From Bin87 sp965115825 (GTDB lineage: Bacteria; Chloroflexota; Dehalococcoidia; Lucifugimonadales; UBA3495), in assembly GCA_965115825.1 (NCBI GenBank), contig OZ220464.1, positions 1,860,001 to 1,924,000 of the forward strand: 64,000 nt of DNA. Direction: 5' to 3'. Position numbers and translations under genes: made by a program. The notes under the pieces were generated by a model, which saw only the letters and a list, made by a program, of their open reading frames with translations, made no database searches and was not told the origin of the DNA. Shown here one piece after another: positions 1 through 9,099 of this stretch (the first letter of the stretch is position 1; each line of letters starts with the position of its first letter).

Positions 1-939
1 CTCACCGGGGGCGAGGCCGGCCTGGTGACCAGCGGCGCCGCCGGCGGATTGCTGCTCCAGGCCGCAGCCTGCATCGCCGGCGCCGACCCGGCCAGGATGC
101 GACGCCTGCCGGATACCGATGGCATGGCCAACGAAATCATCATCCAGACTATGCACCGCTTCCCCTACGACCAGGCGTACCGCACCGCCGGCGCCAAAAT
201 GGTAGAGGTGGGCAACTACCTGTACAGCCACGACTGGGAGCTGGAGGGCGCCATCAACGAGCGCACCGCTGCCGTCGCCTATCTGTGCGCTCCTTTCACC
301 AGCCGGCGCGTGCTGCCCTTGGCGCAGGTATGCGAGATTGCCCACGCCCGCGGCGTGCCGGTCATCGTGGACGCCGCCTCCATGCTGCCGCCCCGGGCCA
401 ACCTGCGCCGTTACCTGCGCGACGGCGCCGACCTGGTGATTTTCAGCGGCGGCAAAGGTGTGCGGGGTCCCCAGGGCGCCGGCATCCTGTGCGGATGCGC
501 CGACCTGATTGCGGCGGCGCGCGCCAACGCCAGTCCCGGCCAGTTCCTAGGCCGGCCCATGAAAGTCGCCAAGGAAGAAATCATCGGCCTCGTAACCGCC
601 CTGGCGATGTTCGTTGACGAAGACGAAGACTCCGAGATGGCCTACTATCGCCGGCTGGCGCAGCGGGTCGTGGACAGTCTGGCAGAGATACCGGGCCTGC
701 GCATAACCCTGGAACACGACAGTGTTGATTACCTTATACCCACTGCGGCACTCCGCCTCGGCGGCAGTTGGCCCGGCCCCTCGGCCAGGGAGGTAGCGTC
801 GGCTTTACGGCAAGGCGACCCGCCCATCTATCTCCAGCAGCTGGGGCCGCCGGACGAACTGATGGTTGACCCGCTGAACCTCACCGAGGCGGAAACAGAT
901 GTGGTAATACGACGGCTGTGGGAAACCCTCACCGGATAG
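1..939 (+). CDS. SelA-like PLP-dependent enzyme, 5' truncated by window edge
   Basis: The frame is open from base 1 (L-T-G-G-E-A-G-L-V-T-S-G-A-A-G-G), so the true start lies upstream. The E-A-x-x-V-T-S-G-A-A-x-G motif followed by A-A-C-I-A-G is typical of the SelA / L-seryl-tRNA(Sec) selenium transferase-like branch of fold-type I PLP enzymes. The segment V-I-V-D-A-A-S holds the expected PLP-interacting Asp, and S-G-G-K-G supplies the Schiff-base Lys. Members of this branch in genomes without selenocysteine genes usually act on amino or keto acids as lyases or aldolases, so selenium transfer should not be assumed. No selenocysteine machinery is visible here. The product is cytosolic, and the C-terminus at 939 looks complete. 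Confidence 0.8.
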   Translation, partial: LTGGEAGLVTSGAAGGLLLQAAACIAGADPARMRRLPDTDGMANEIIIQTMHRFPYDQAYRTAGAKMVEVGNYLYSHDWELEGAINERTAAVAYLCAPFTSRRVLPLAQVCEIAHARGVPVIVDAASMLPPRANLRRYLRDGADLVIFSGGKGVRGPQGAGILCGCADLIAAARANASPGQFLGRPMKVAKEEIIGLVTALAMFVDEDEDSEMAYYRRLAQRVVDSLAEIPGLRITLEHDSVDYLIPTAALRLGGSWPGPSAREVASALRQGDPPIYLQQLGPPDELMVDPLNLTEAETDVVIRRLWETLTG

Positions 940-1893
940 CCCAGATCCCCCGCCAAACCAGGCCAACCGGTTCCATAGAATCGCAGGGCAGGCCTGTGCG
1001 CCTGCCCTGCCATCGCCCTATCCCGTAAGTTAAGTATGAGCAGATTTTGGGCTTCTGGCGGACTCACAGGCTGGATCTGGCCAGAGAGGTAGGAGCGCTT
1101 GACCTCCCTACGTAAAGAAGGCAAAACTCATACTGCCGGTGTCCCACCTCCGTCGCCCGATTCTGCCCAGGGTTTCCTAACCTTCCCTGGCGCCAAACTC
1201 CGGCGCGGTAGTTAATACCGCCGTCGACTCATCAGCGCAAGCGCAGTCACCATCACGACTAGCAAGGCCGCAACAGCAGCTGATATCGGCCATGGAATAG
1301 GGATATAAGTCGTGGCAATGCCTAGTATTGGCAGCCCAACAACGAGTATCAGAAATCAGGACGCTAGATGTGCCCCGCACCATCAAGGCCGACCACATCC
1401 GGCGCACTCACGACCGGGCCGCCACAATACCGGCTGCCACTCCTGAGGAAACCGTAGTAGCCGTAATCGGCGCCGTTATACCACCACCGCATCTGCCGCC
1501 AGCAGCAGAAATAGGAGTGCGGGAGATTATACCTCCGGTGCTTCGGCAAGACGGCTCCTATAACGAAGCGACCATCCTGCTCTGCTGAACGCAGCCGCAT
1601 AACCTTGCCGGGCACTTAAGCACGGCAGGGCGCAGTCAACAAAGAGAAATAACCCCAATCCTGCGAATCTCCGAATCTCCCCAATCACAGTTCAGACAAA
1701 AGCCGCTGGCCCCGGCGACATCCTTCAGGAACGTATTCCACGTAATCATCACACCTTAACCACCTCTGCGCGTCGGGATAAAACGAATGTCCAAAAAATA
1801 GCATCCACCTATTGCGTGCAAACGTTCGGTGTGTTATCGTACGAATGCGCTGCCTGGGTGTCGGCGCAAATTCACCACTGAGGTACAGTTCCT
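940..1893. other. gene-poor interval with one hidden hydrophobic frame
   Basis: About 950 bases lie between the SelA-like gene and comM. Short ORFs on both strands overlap each other and look unconvincing. The exception is a hydrophobic minus-strand frame, listed separately. The stretch may be decayed coding DNA. I see no RNA gene or terminator hairpin. Confidence 0.5.
1212..1355 (-). pseudogene. remnant of a membrane-protein C-terminus
   Basis: Between a TGA (complement of 1356-1358) and the TAA at 1212-1214, one minus-strand frame encodes about 47 residues forming two hydrophobic helices: L-I-L-V-V-G-L-P-I-L-G-I, then I-S-A-A-V-A-A-L-L-V-V-M-V-T-A-L-A-L-M, ending in S-R-R-R-Y. This pattern of a TM helix with a short basic tail is typical of a transporter permease or polytopic membrane protein C-terminus. 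There is no convincing start codon, so I treat it as a fragment. It could also be chance. Confidence 0.25.
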
Positions 1894-3426
1894 ATGCTCG
1901 CAACCGCTCAAACTTGCGCCGTGCTCGGCCTGGACGGCCAGATAATTCAGGCCGAAACCGACATCTCCCCGGGTCTGCCCGCCTTTCACATCGTCGGCTT
2001 GCCCGACACTGCCGTACAGGAGGCCAAAGAGCGAGTCCGCGCCGCCCTCCGCAACAGCGGCTGCGAATTCCCCATGCGTCGCATCACCGTCAACCTCGCC
2101 CCCGCCGACCTGAAAAAGGCCGGCCCTGCCTACGACCTGCCCATCGCAGTCGGCATTCTGTTCAGCACCGGACAAGCTTTGCCGCCACAGGAACCGGCCA
2201 TCTTCCTCGGCGAACTCTCCCTCGACGGTGGCCTGCGTCACACCGCCGGCATTCTCCCCATGGTTTGGGTTGCCCGCGAGCAGGGCATCCACTCCGTGTA
2301 CGTCCCCGCCGTTGACGCCGCCGAAGCCGCCTTGGTCGAAGGCGTCCAGGTCTTTCCCGTCTCTACTCTCGCCCAGCTTCTCACCCACTTGCAGGGCAGC
2401 CCCACCATCAAGCCATTCCCTCATAGCGGCGTCTATCTCAACGGCAACCGCAACCCTCCCGACAATACCGACCTGGCCCATATCCGCGGCCAGGACCACG
2501 CCAAACGCGCCCTGGAAGTGGCTGCCGCCGGCTTCCATAACATCCTTTTCAGCGGGCCGCCCGGCTCCGGGAAAACCCTCCTCGCCCGCGCCCTCCCCGG
2601 CATCCTCCCTTATATGTCCCCCGACGAAGCCCTGGAAGTAACCAAAATTTACAGCGTCAGCGGCAACCTCCCCCCCGACAGTCCTCTCATCGCCCAGCGT
2701 CCTTTCCGGGCGCCGCATTACACCATCTCCAACGCCGGACTGGTCGGCGGTGGCCGGATGCTCCGCCCCGGCGAAATTACCCTCAGCCACCGCGGCGTCC
2801 TCTTCCTCGACGAACTGCCCGAGTTCGGACACGCCGCCCTGGAATCCCTCCGACAACCCTTGGAAGACAAAACTGTCACCATTACCCGAGTTAGCGGCAC
2901 CGTAACCTACCCCGCCAGCTTTATGCTGGTCGCTGCCATGAACCCCTGCCCCTGCGGTTACGCATCCCATCCCCGCAAGCAGTGCGTATGCAGCCACTCC
3001 GCCGTGTCCCGCTACCAGCGACGCATCAGCGGCCCCATGCTCGAACGCATCGACATCTTCGTGGAAGTCCCTCCCGTCGAGTATGACAGCCTGCTCGACT
3101 CCAGCGGCGCCGAGCCCTCCGCTGCCGTGCGCAACCGAGTAGCTGCCGCCCGCTCCTTTCAGGAATCCCGATTCACCCAGCACGGTGAAACCCCGTCGCT
3201 CACCAACGCCGAAATGTCCGGCTCCAAAATATGGACCTACTGCAATTTGCAGGATGACACCGAAGCCTTATTGCAGCGAGCCTCCCAGCAGCTTGACCTC
3301 TCCGCCCGCGCCTTGCATCGCGTGGTCAAGGTCGCCCGCACCGTGGCCGACCTGGCCGGCTCTGATCAAATCGGCCCGGCGCACTTGGCGGAAGCGCTGC
3401 AATACCGCGCCCGCGGCCTCGGCTGA
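1894..3426 (+). CDS. comM: ComM/YifB family Mg-chelatase-like AAA+ ATPase
   Basis: This 510-residue protein has the three-part layout of ComM: an N-terminal ribosomal-S5-like fold (V-G-L-P-D-T-A-V-Q-E-A-K-E-R-V, then T-V-N-L-A-P-A-D-L-K-K), a central AAA+ Mg-chelatase domain, and a C-terminal lid. Walker A (G-P-P-G-S-G-K-T) begins near residue 221, and Walker B (G-V-L-F-L-D-E-L-P-E-F) near residue 301. The motif N-P-C-P-C-G-Y is family-specific. ComM homologues are hexameric helicases that promote branch migration when single-stranded DNA is integrated during natural transformation. The length matches the family (about 500 aa). GAGG lies 9 bases before the ATG. It stands alone with no recombination genes beside it. 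Confidence 0.93.
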   Translation: MLATAQTCAVLGLDGQIIQAETDISPGLPAFHIVGLPDTAVQEAKERVRAALRNSGCEFPMRRITVNLAPADLKKAGPAYDLPIAVGILFSTGQALPPQEPAIFLGELSLDGGLRHTAGILPMVWVAREQGIHSVYVPAVDAAEAALVEGVQVFPVSTLAQLLTHLQGSPTIKPFPHSGVYLNGNRNPPDNTDLAHIRGQDHAKRALEVAAAGFHNILFSGPPGSGKTLLARALPGILPYMSPDEALEVTKIYSVSGNLPPDSPLIAQRPFRAPHYTISNAGLVGGGRMLRPGEITLSHRGVLFLDELPEFGHAALESLRQPLEDKTVTITRVSGTVTYPASFMLVAAMNPCPCGYASHPRKQCVCSHSAVSRYQRRISGPMLERIDIFVEVPPVEYDSLLDSSGAEPSAAVRNRVAAARSFQESRFTQHGETPSLTNAEMSGSKIWTYCNLQDDTEALLQRASQQLDLSARALHRVVKVARTVADLAGSDQIGPAHLAEALQYRARGLG

Positions 3427-3478
3427 AGCAGCACCGAATCTCGGCCCCCTTGCCCAATCCTGCGCAAATGGGTAGCAT

Positions 3479-3955
3479 ATGAGCAACCGGAATCGCGACG
3501 ACGATGCTGCATGGGTGTCCCTTTTCAGCGTCCCGTTGCGTCGCATCAGGCCGCATTTCTGGACTTTCAGTGCTTGCTTCGTTGCCACTCTGATTTTCTA
3601 CATCAGCGTCCACACGATTCTCGCTGAGAACCCGTCATGGCGTCAAGCGCCGTCGTTGGTAATGGCCGACGCGGCGCGCGCCGGGGGCTTCTGGCTGCTC
3701 GCCAGCCCAATCCTATTGGAGGTAGCCATAATGGTATTCGCCGCACTGTTTCGCCACGAAACCCGCGAAAAAGGCCGCGCCGAAGGCCGTGAAGAAGGCC
3801 GCGAGGAAGGTATCGCCACAGCAAACGCAGCGTGGCGCGCGTGGAACCGGCGCCGGCTTGACGCAGAAGCCAAGGGCGAACCCTTCGACGAACCACCACC
3901 CGACTACACTGCCAATTCCGCCAACAACCCGCCTGAACCGGCAGCACAGACCTGA
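3479..3955 (+). CDS. small membrane protein with charged repeat tail
   Basis: I do not recognise this family. The 158-residue product has two hydrophobic segments, roughly residues 22-46 (F-W-T-F-S-A-C-F-V-A-T-L-I-F-Y) and 66-86 (G-G-F-W-L-L-A-S-P-I-L-L-E-V-A-I-M-V-F). A very charged repeat follows (E-K-G-R-A-E-G-R-E-E-G-R-E-E-G) and then a proline-rich tail. The E-G-R repeat is common at the cytoplasmic ends of small bacterial membrane proteins, where it forms a helix. It starts about 50 bases after comM and is co-oriented with it, but no clear functional link is visible. Confidence 0.7.
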   Translation: MSNRNRDDDAAWVSLFSVPLRRIRPHFWTFSACFVATLIFYISVHTILAENPSWRQAPSLVMADAARAGGFWLLASPILLEVAIMVFAALFRHETREKGRAEGREEGREEGIATANAAWRAWNRRRLDAEAKGEPFDEPPPDYTANSANNPPEPAAQT

Positions 3956-3957
3956 AC

Positions 3958-3986
3958 CTGACGGATTAGGCGAAACCGTCTATAAT
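3958..3986 (+). promoter_or_regulatory. candidate sigma70-type promoter for the amidohydrolase gene
   Basis: A perfect TATAAT lies at 3981-3986. Exactly 17 bases upstream is CTGACG (3958-3963), which matches TTGACA at 4 of 6 positions. It sits about 70 bases before the amidohydrolase start. Confidence 0.45.
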
Positions 3987-4054
3987 CCAGGCGAACCGCG
4001 GCCTCGCTTCCGACTGCAACCTGCGCCGGCCATCCCAACAGGAGACCTTATCCA

Positions 4055-5026
4055 ATGGCAGTACGAGTTCTGGACGTTCACGCCCACATCACCCCGGCCA
4101 GTGCCCTGCGCGCCATGCAGAGCGGCGATAACTGGTTCGGCGTCAGCGCCCCCACTCTATACAACCAGCACCGCTATAACCCCCGCACCTTCTGGACACC
4201 CGAACAGCGTATCGCCGACATGACCTCCCTCGGCGTGGACGTGCACGTCCTCTCCACCAATGCCAATATGTACTTCTACGAGCTCGAAACCGACCAAACC
4301 ATGGCCATGCACCGCGAATGCAACGACTACGTGGCCCAGTTGACTGAAGAGTACCCGGAACGTTTCGCCGGCCTCGCCCATCTGCCTATGCAGGACGTTG
4401 GCGCCGCAATCGAAGAGCTCACTCGTGCCGTGGAACAGCTGGGACTGAAAGGCGCCATGATTGGCGACCACGTCAACGGCCGCACCTTTGACGACCCGTA
4501 TTTCAACCCCCTCTGGGCCACTGCAGAGCGCCTGGGCGCAATGTTCCTCATCCACCAGGGCGGCGACACCATAGTATCCCCGCGCCTTAACCGCTACCAT
4601 CTGCCCAACACCATCGGCAACCTGGCCGACCGGGCCGTAACCTTCGCCTCTTTCGTTTTCGGTGGCGTGATGGACCGACACCCCAACCTCAGAATCTGCC
4701 TCTGCCACGGCGGCGGTTACGCCTGCTACGGCATCGGACGCATGGATCGGGGTTGGCAGGTCCGCCCTGAAGCCCGCCTTAACATCGACCAGCCCCCCAG
4801 CTCCTACCTCAACCGCTTCTACTACGACTGCCTCACCCACAGCGAAGAGAGCCTCCGTACTCTCATCGATACGGTCGGCATCGACCAAGTGGTGTTCGGC
4901 ACCGACTGGCCTTTCGATATGTGCGCCGATTGGCCCGTGTCTTGGCTGCTCGGTCTCGACACCCTCTCCCGTGAAGAGAAAGACGCCATCCTCTTTGCCA
5001 ACTTGGAACGCCTCCTCAACATCTAG
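4055..5026 (+). CDS. amidohydrolase family 2 (ACMSD-like) metal-dependent hydrolase/decarboxylase
   Basis: The 323-residue product opens with V-L-D-V-H-A-H, the N-terminal H-x-H metal ligand pair of the amidohydrolase-2 (ACMSD / gamma-resorcylate decarboxylase-like) TIM barrel. Further ligands are visible as H-Q-G-G near residue 169, L-C-H-G-G-G near residue 220, and F-G-T-D-W-P-F-D near residue 283, where the Asp is the usual catalytic residue. These enzymes decarboxylate or hydrolyse aromatic or cyclic acids, and the substrate cannot be read from sequence. AGGAG lies about 12 bases before the ATG. The VOC gene just downstream on the same strand suggests a small catabolic unit. Confidence 0.88.
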   Translation: MAVRVLDVHAHITPASALRAMQSGDNWFGVSAPTLYNQHRYNPRTFWTPEQRIADMTSLGVDVHVLSTNANMYFYELETDQTMAMHRECNDYVAQLTEEYPERFAGLAHLPMQDVGAAIEELTRAVEQLGLKGAMIGDHVNGRTFDDPYFNPLWATAERLGAMFLIHQGGDTIVSPRLNRYHLPNTIGNLADRAVTFASFVFGGVMDRHPNLRICLCHGGGYACYGIGRMDRGWQVRPEARLNIDQPPSSYLNRFYYDCLTHSEESLRTLIDTVGIDQVVFGTDWPFDMCADWPVSWLLGLDTLSREEKDAILFANLERLLNI

Positions 5027-5130
5027 CCCGTAACCCCAGATTGCGCGCCATTCTCCAACCGTTATCCATTAGCCCTGCTTTCCAGGAATCCAAACTATCA
5101 ATCTCAATCATCAATCGGAGGGAACTACAC

Positions 5131-5526
5131 ATGGGACTCATCGCCGACAACATTCGCCTCAAGGCCATCAACCACATCACCTACAACGTCCGCGACAAGA
5201 ACCTTGCCCTCAAGTGGTATCAGGAAGTGCTGGGCGTTAAGCAGATTCCCAAAATGGTGGATAACGACAACCTCTACTGGCTCCAGCTCCCCAGCGGCGC
5301 CATGGTTCACATCATCGAAAACCCCGATGCTCCCTCTGCCCCATCCCATCACACCGCTTTCGAAGTGGACGACATCGCCGCCGCCCGCGACGAGCTGCAA
5401 AGCATCGGAGTGGAATGCACCGACATCCAGACCCGCCACGACGGACAGCAGGCTTTCTACTTCCACGACCCCGACCATAACCGGTTGGAAATCTGCACCA
5501 AGTCCGGCTTCGGGGTACTGGTGTGA
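5131..5526 (+). CDS. VOC (glyoxalase/dioxygenase superfamily) protein
   Basis: This 131-residue single-copy VOC protein begins I-N-H-I-T-Y-N-V-R-D, the first metal-binding His strand, and ends with Y-F-H-D-P-D-H-N-R-L-E-I, the classic second-module signature with the Glu ligand. I place the start at 5131 because GGAGGG lies 9 bases upstream. The longer frame back to 5041 reads into non-conserved sequence. Family members bind a divalent metal and act as glyoxalases, dioxygenases, epimerases or resistance proteins. It is probably co-transcribed with the preceding amidohydrolase. Confidence 0.88.
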   Translation: MGLIADNIRLKAINHITYNVRDKNLALKWYQEVLGVKQIPKMVDNDNLYWLQLPSGAMVHIIENPDAPSAPSHHTAFEVDDIAAARDELQSIGVECTDIQTRHDGQQAFYFHDPDHNRLEICTKSGFGVLV

Positions 5527-5654
5527 TGCGCACTGTCACGTAGGTTCGCGGCAGCCTTATCGGCGGTGGGCGTCGGAATCTTCCCGCCCCGCCGCCAACG
5601 GCAGCGTGGACTGCTACGAATCCCGCAGCCTGACCGCATCCCAGGACACTCTCG

Positions 5655-5969
5655 TCACGGTCGCCCCATAGAATACCGATTCAATATCCCCAAGTACGCC
5701 CGCTGACCCTCCACGGCAATCGCCGTCCGGTCGGCCTGATACTCGGCCCACACCGCCTGCGTCAGAGCCGTGGCTTTGGCCGACGGCGCGCGAGGGTTGG
5801 TCGGGTCCAGACTGGCGAATGCCTGCATCCGCGCGCAAATGGACTTCGCGCTGCGCTCCAAGGCGGCGGCCAACGCCATAACCTCCCGGCTGTCGTAGGC
5901 CACCTTGCCCCGGTATAGATGCAACGCCGCCAAGTCTTCCAGCCGCGTCCATTTGCGCGCGGATGCCAT
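5655..5969 (-). CDS. isolated HNH-nuclease-associated N-terminal domain protein
   Basis: This 104-residue protein has W-T-R-x-E-D-L-A-A-L-x-L-Y at the start, R-S-A-K-S-I-C-A-R-M-x-A-F-A-S-L-D-P-T in the middle, and V-W-A-E-Y near the end. The pattern of W-T-x-x-E-L-x-x-A-L-x-L-Y, then S-x-x-S-x-x-x-x-L-x-N-F-A-S-L-D-P, then I/V-W-x-E-F, is what I know from the helical DNA-binding region before the HNH domain in one group of HNH endonucleases. No HNH motif follows, so this is either a stand-alone DNA-binding domain or a surviving fragment. It starts 6 bases after the stop of the GMC gene on the same strand. Confidence 0.55.
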   Translation of the reverse strand: MASARKWTRLEDLAALHLYRGKVAYDSREVMALAAALERSAKSICARMQAFASLDPTNPRAPSAKATALTQAVWAEYQADRTAIAVEGQRAYLGILNRYSMGRP

Positions 5970-5975
5970 TGTCCG

Positions 5976-7526
5976 CTACCGTCCTTCCTTGATGAACTCC
6001 GCCACCCTCTCTCCGATAGTCATAGAGGTAACGTTGGTGTTGGCGCGGATGCAGTCAGGCATCACGCTTGCGTCGGCCACCCGCAGGTTCGTAACCCCTT
6101 TCACCTTCCCGAACTGGTCAACCACGGCCATAGGGTCGCTGTCCGGCCCCATCTTACAGGTGCCGGAAATGTGCTGCGACGTGGTAACTTCCCGCGCAAT
6201 CCAGGCGTCCAGCGCATCGTCGCTCTCCAGCGCATCCGACGGTGGCTCAATACACTCCTGGATGAGATTCCGGAACTCGGGATGATCCGCCAGTTGCATA
6301 CACAGGCGCACCGAATCCCGCAGCCGTACCCGATCCGACTGCTCCTTCAGGTAGTTATAGTCCAACAAAGGCTGCTGATAGGGATCGGTGGACTGCAATC
6401 GCATCTGCCCGGCGCCCGCCGCCAGCTGGATGCCCGTGCTCATGCGAATGCCCAGCGGAACCATACGGTCGCCCCCCCGGTTGATGCGCTCGGTGGCAAA
6501 GGATTGCATACTGATTTTCATATCGTTGCGCAGGTCGGAACCGTCGGCCGTGTAGCGCAGACACAGCTGAGAGCGCGGTGCCAGTCCGTCCAGCTGAACC
6601 TCCGGCTTCGTGCGCCAGGTACACCAGACGGTAGGATGATCCCGCAAGTTCTGCCCCACGCCCGGCGAATCATGCACCACCGGGATCCCCATCTCCCGCA
6701 GGTGCTCCGCCGGCCCTATGCCGGACAACATCAGGATATGCGGCGAGCCAATCGCACCGCTGCTGAGGATGATTTCATCCCCCTCCGCCACAAAAGTCTC
6801 CCCGCCGGATTCCAGCTGTACGCCCACGGCCTTGTCGCCGTCAAACAGGATACGGTGCACATGGCAGTTGGCCTTGATGGTCAGATTCAGTCGGTGTCGC
6901 GATTCCGACAAGTAGCCCAGGTTGGTGCTCATCCGAATGCCGTTAGGGTTGTTGAAGGGCGTAGGCCCCACGCCGTAGGAATCAGGATGGTTATGATCCC
7001 AGGTTTCGGGATAGCCGGCAGCCCGGCACGCGGCATAAAAAGCGTTCTGCGCCGGCAGCCATGTCTCCCGGGCAAAGCGGTGCATCACAATAGGGCCTTC
7101 CCCGCCGTGAAAGTCATCGTTGCCGTAGTCCGTGTCGGTTTCGATGCGCCGGAAAATGGGCAGCAGCTTGGTGTAGGCCCATTCGTCATTGCCCTCGGCG
7201 GCCCACCCGTCGTAGTCCTCGGGCACGCCCCGCAGAAACACCTGGCCGTTAATCGCACTGGAGCCGCCCGTTACCTTGCCCCGCGGTACCATTATCTCCG
7301 GCGAAGTGTCGGTGCCCTTCCCCACGAATTGCCAGTTGTGGTCGCTGACCATAATATCAATCTCGGTGTTGTAGCCGAACTTGACCTCCTCCGGCAGCTG
7401 TTCAAACTCAGGATAGTCCGGCCCTGCCTCAATCAGCAGCACGTGCTTGCTGTGGTCCTCCGTCAACCGGCTGGCTATAATCGACCCGGCCGACCCGGCT
7501 CCAATCACGATATAGTCGTACTTCAT
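5976..7526 (-). CDS. GMC family FAD-dependent oxidoreductase (choline/alcohol dehydrogenase-like)
   Basis: The 516-residue product begins Y-D-Y-I-V-I-G-A-G-S-A-G-S, the FAD-binding Rossmann motif. It contains G-S-S-A-I-N-G-Q-V-F-L-R-G (GMC signature 1), G-A-I-G-S-P-H-I-L-M-L-S-G-I-G (signature 2) and H-I-S-G-T-C-K-M-G-P near the C-terminus, with the catalytic His/Asn region following. GMC enzymes oxidise alcohols, choline, sugars or aromatic alcohols with FAD. I start at 7526 because AAGGAG lies 10 bases upstream; the frame extends to 7679 but without conservation. No betaine-pathway genes are adjacent, so the substrate is open. Confidence 0.93.
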   Translation of the reverse strand: MKYDYIVIGAGSAGSIIASRLTEDHSKHVLLIEAGPDYPEFEQLPEEVKFGYNTEIDIMVSDHNWQFVGKGTDTSPEIMVPRGKVTGGSSAINGQVFLRGVPEDYDGWAAEGNDEWAYTKLLPIFRRIETDTDYGNDDFHGGEGPIVMHRFARETWLPAQNAFYAACRAAGYPETWDHNHPDSYGVGPTPFNNPNGIRMSTNLGYLSESRHRLNLTIKANCHVHRILFDGDKAVGVQLESGGETFVAEGDEIILSSGAIGSPHILMLSGIGPAEHLREMGIPVVHDSPGVGQNLRDHPTVWCTWRTKPEVQLDGLAPRSQLCLRYTADGSDLRNDMKISMQSFATERINRGGDRMVPLGIRMSTGIQLAAGAGQMRLQSTDPYQQPLLDYNYLKEQSDRVRLRDSVRLCMQLADHPEFRNLIQECIEPPSDALESDDALDAWIAREVTTSQHISGTCKMGPDSDPMAVVDQFGKVKGVTNLRVADASVMPDCIRANTNVTSMTIGERVAEFIKEGR

Positions 7527-7897
7527 GCCTGACGTGCTCCTTGCGCCGCTGAGCTCGCCGTTCATCCTGGTATCCCGGCGGCTGCGAATTGAGTTCCGCA
7601 GCCATAATATACGCGGCGCAGCGGTGGCGCAAGCGGGGCGGGAATGCCGGCCGACCCATAACCGTCGCGCTTGCCGCAAAACTCAAGACGGTCAGACACC
7701 GGCAGCAAAGCCTTGCTTTTCCCCGGTTCATCCCGCGCAAGCCGAACGAAACTAGACGCCCGTGCAGTTTCGGCACGGATTGGATCATCAGAGTGTTTAG
7801 CCGGCGCCCGAGCGCATAGCAAGGCGGTCAGGAACGCTTGCCGTCGCCTGACCGTCCAACTCCGTTTCCGGAATCATGCGCGATTATCGCGCAGCCT
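7527..7897. other. intergenic region, nothing identified
   Basis: About 370 bases separate the GMC start from the glutamine synthetase stop. Short overlapping ORFs on both strands show no conserved motif. I see no hairpin with a T-tract. Confidence 0.5.
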
Positions 7898-8920
7898 CTA
7901 AGCCGTAGCCGCGCTTCCTACAGTTTCCATGATAAGCCGGGTCACCGTGTAAGGATCGCAGTTGGCATTGGGGCGCCGGTCCTCAATGTAGCCCTTGCCG
8001 TCCCGCGCCACCTGCCACGGTATCCGAACCGACGCGCCCCGGTCGGATACCCCATACCGATACTCACGGTATGAGCAGGTCTCGTGCAGGCCGGTCAGCC
8101 GCTCTTCAATCCGGTCACCGTAGTTGGCGATGTGCAAGTCGTGGCGCGTCTTGAGGGCTTCCGCGGCGTCCACGCAGGCTTCATAATTCTCCCGCATCTG
8201 GTTGGTGGAGAAATTCGTGTGAGCCCCGGCGCCGTTCCAGTCTCCCTTAACCGGCTTGGGATCCAGCGTCGCGCTGATGCCCTTGCGCCCGTCAACAGTC
8301 TCCACATCCTCACCAATCCGGTACAGCAGCCAGCGCGCCAGCCACAAGTGGTCGCCCACCGTAGGAGCTCCCACCGGGCCAATCTGGAACTCCCACTGAG
8401 ACGGCATAACCTCGCCATTGATGCCGGAAATCGCCAGTCCCGCATACAGGCAGGCGTCCATATGCTGCTCCACGACGGGCCTGCCGTACACTTCATCGGA
8501 ACCCACGCCGCAGTAGTATCCGCCCTGCGGCGCCGGGAACCCGTTGTCCGGCCACCCCAGCGGCTTAATGCCGTCAAAAAAAGTGTACTCCTGCTCAATG
8601 CCAAACCAGAAGTCCAGCGAGGCATACTGCTGCGCCGCCGCCGCGCAGGCCGCCCTCGTGTTGGACGGGTGCGGCGTCATATCGGTGAGCAGAACCTCGC
8701 ACATCACCAGCTTGTTGTTCCCCCGCCGTATCGGGTCGGGAACCACCAGCGCCGGGCTCAGCACGCAGTCCGAGTTTTCTCCCGGCGCCTGGTTCGTGCT
8801 GGAACCGTCGAAACCCCAAATGGGCGGCTCCTCGCCATCCGGAACGATTTTCGCCTTTGAACGGAGCTTGGCAGTGGGCCTCTGTCCGTCAATCCAAATG
8901 TACTCTGCCTTGTAACTCAT
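7898..8920 (-). CDS. glnA: glutamine synthetase, type II (eukaryote-like)
   Basis: This enzyme makes glutamine from glutamate, ammonia and ATP. At 340 residues it has the GSII length, not the roughly 470 of GSI. Motifs in order: W-G-F-D-G-S-S-T near residue 39, the metal-binding G-I-E-Q-E-Y, G-I-N-G-E-V-M-P-S-Q-W-E-F-Q, G-A-G-A-H-T-N-F-S-T and R-G-A-S-V-R-I-P. I start at 8920 (M-S-Y-K) because GAGGT lies 8 bases upstream; the 8953 start adds an unconserved leader. GSII in bacteria is uncommon and scattered, which usually implies transfer or a secondary nitrogen role. It lacks the adenylylation loop of GSI-beta. Confidence 0.93.
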   Translation of the reverse strand: MSYKAEYIWIDGQRPTAKLRSKAKIVPDGEEPPIWGFDGSSTNQAPGENSDCVLSPALVVPDPIRRGNNKLVMCEVLLTDMTPHPSNTRAACAAAAQQYASLDFWFGIEQEYTFFDGIKPLGWPDNGFPAPQGGYYCGVGSDEVYGRPVVEQHMDACLYAGLAISGINGEVMPSQWEFQIGPVGAPTVGDHLWLARWLLYRIGEDVETVDGRKGISATLDPKPVKGDWNGAGAHTNFSTNQMRENYEACVDAAEALKTRHDLHIANYGDRIEERLTGLHETCSYREYRYGVSDRGASVRIPWQVARDGKGYIEDRRPNANCDPYTVTRLIMETVGSAATA

Positions 8921-9099
8921 GCAACAAACCTCAAATTCCAGATTGCCTTGCAATTGCGCCCGAATTCCTCCGGCGCGGTCCCCTTATTGCTGCCACCCTG
9001 CGACGGCTTTCGGCCAACTCGGACGCCTTACACAAGCGGTTCCCCACCGCTATCCGCGAACCGCCCGCCTGCCAAAGCGTCTGCGATTATCGCACAACC

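Noticed and set aside
1834..3183. 449-codon minus-strand ORF opposite comM
   Set aside because: Glycine-rich mirror frame of a clear AAA+ gene.
5919..7532. 537-codon ORF on the + strand opposite the GMC oxidoreductase
   Set aside because: It is a mirror frame of a strongly conserved gene in GC-rich DNA. Its translation is Arg/His/Pro-rich with no motif.
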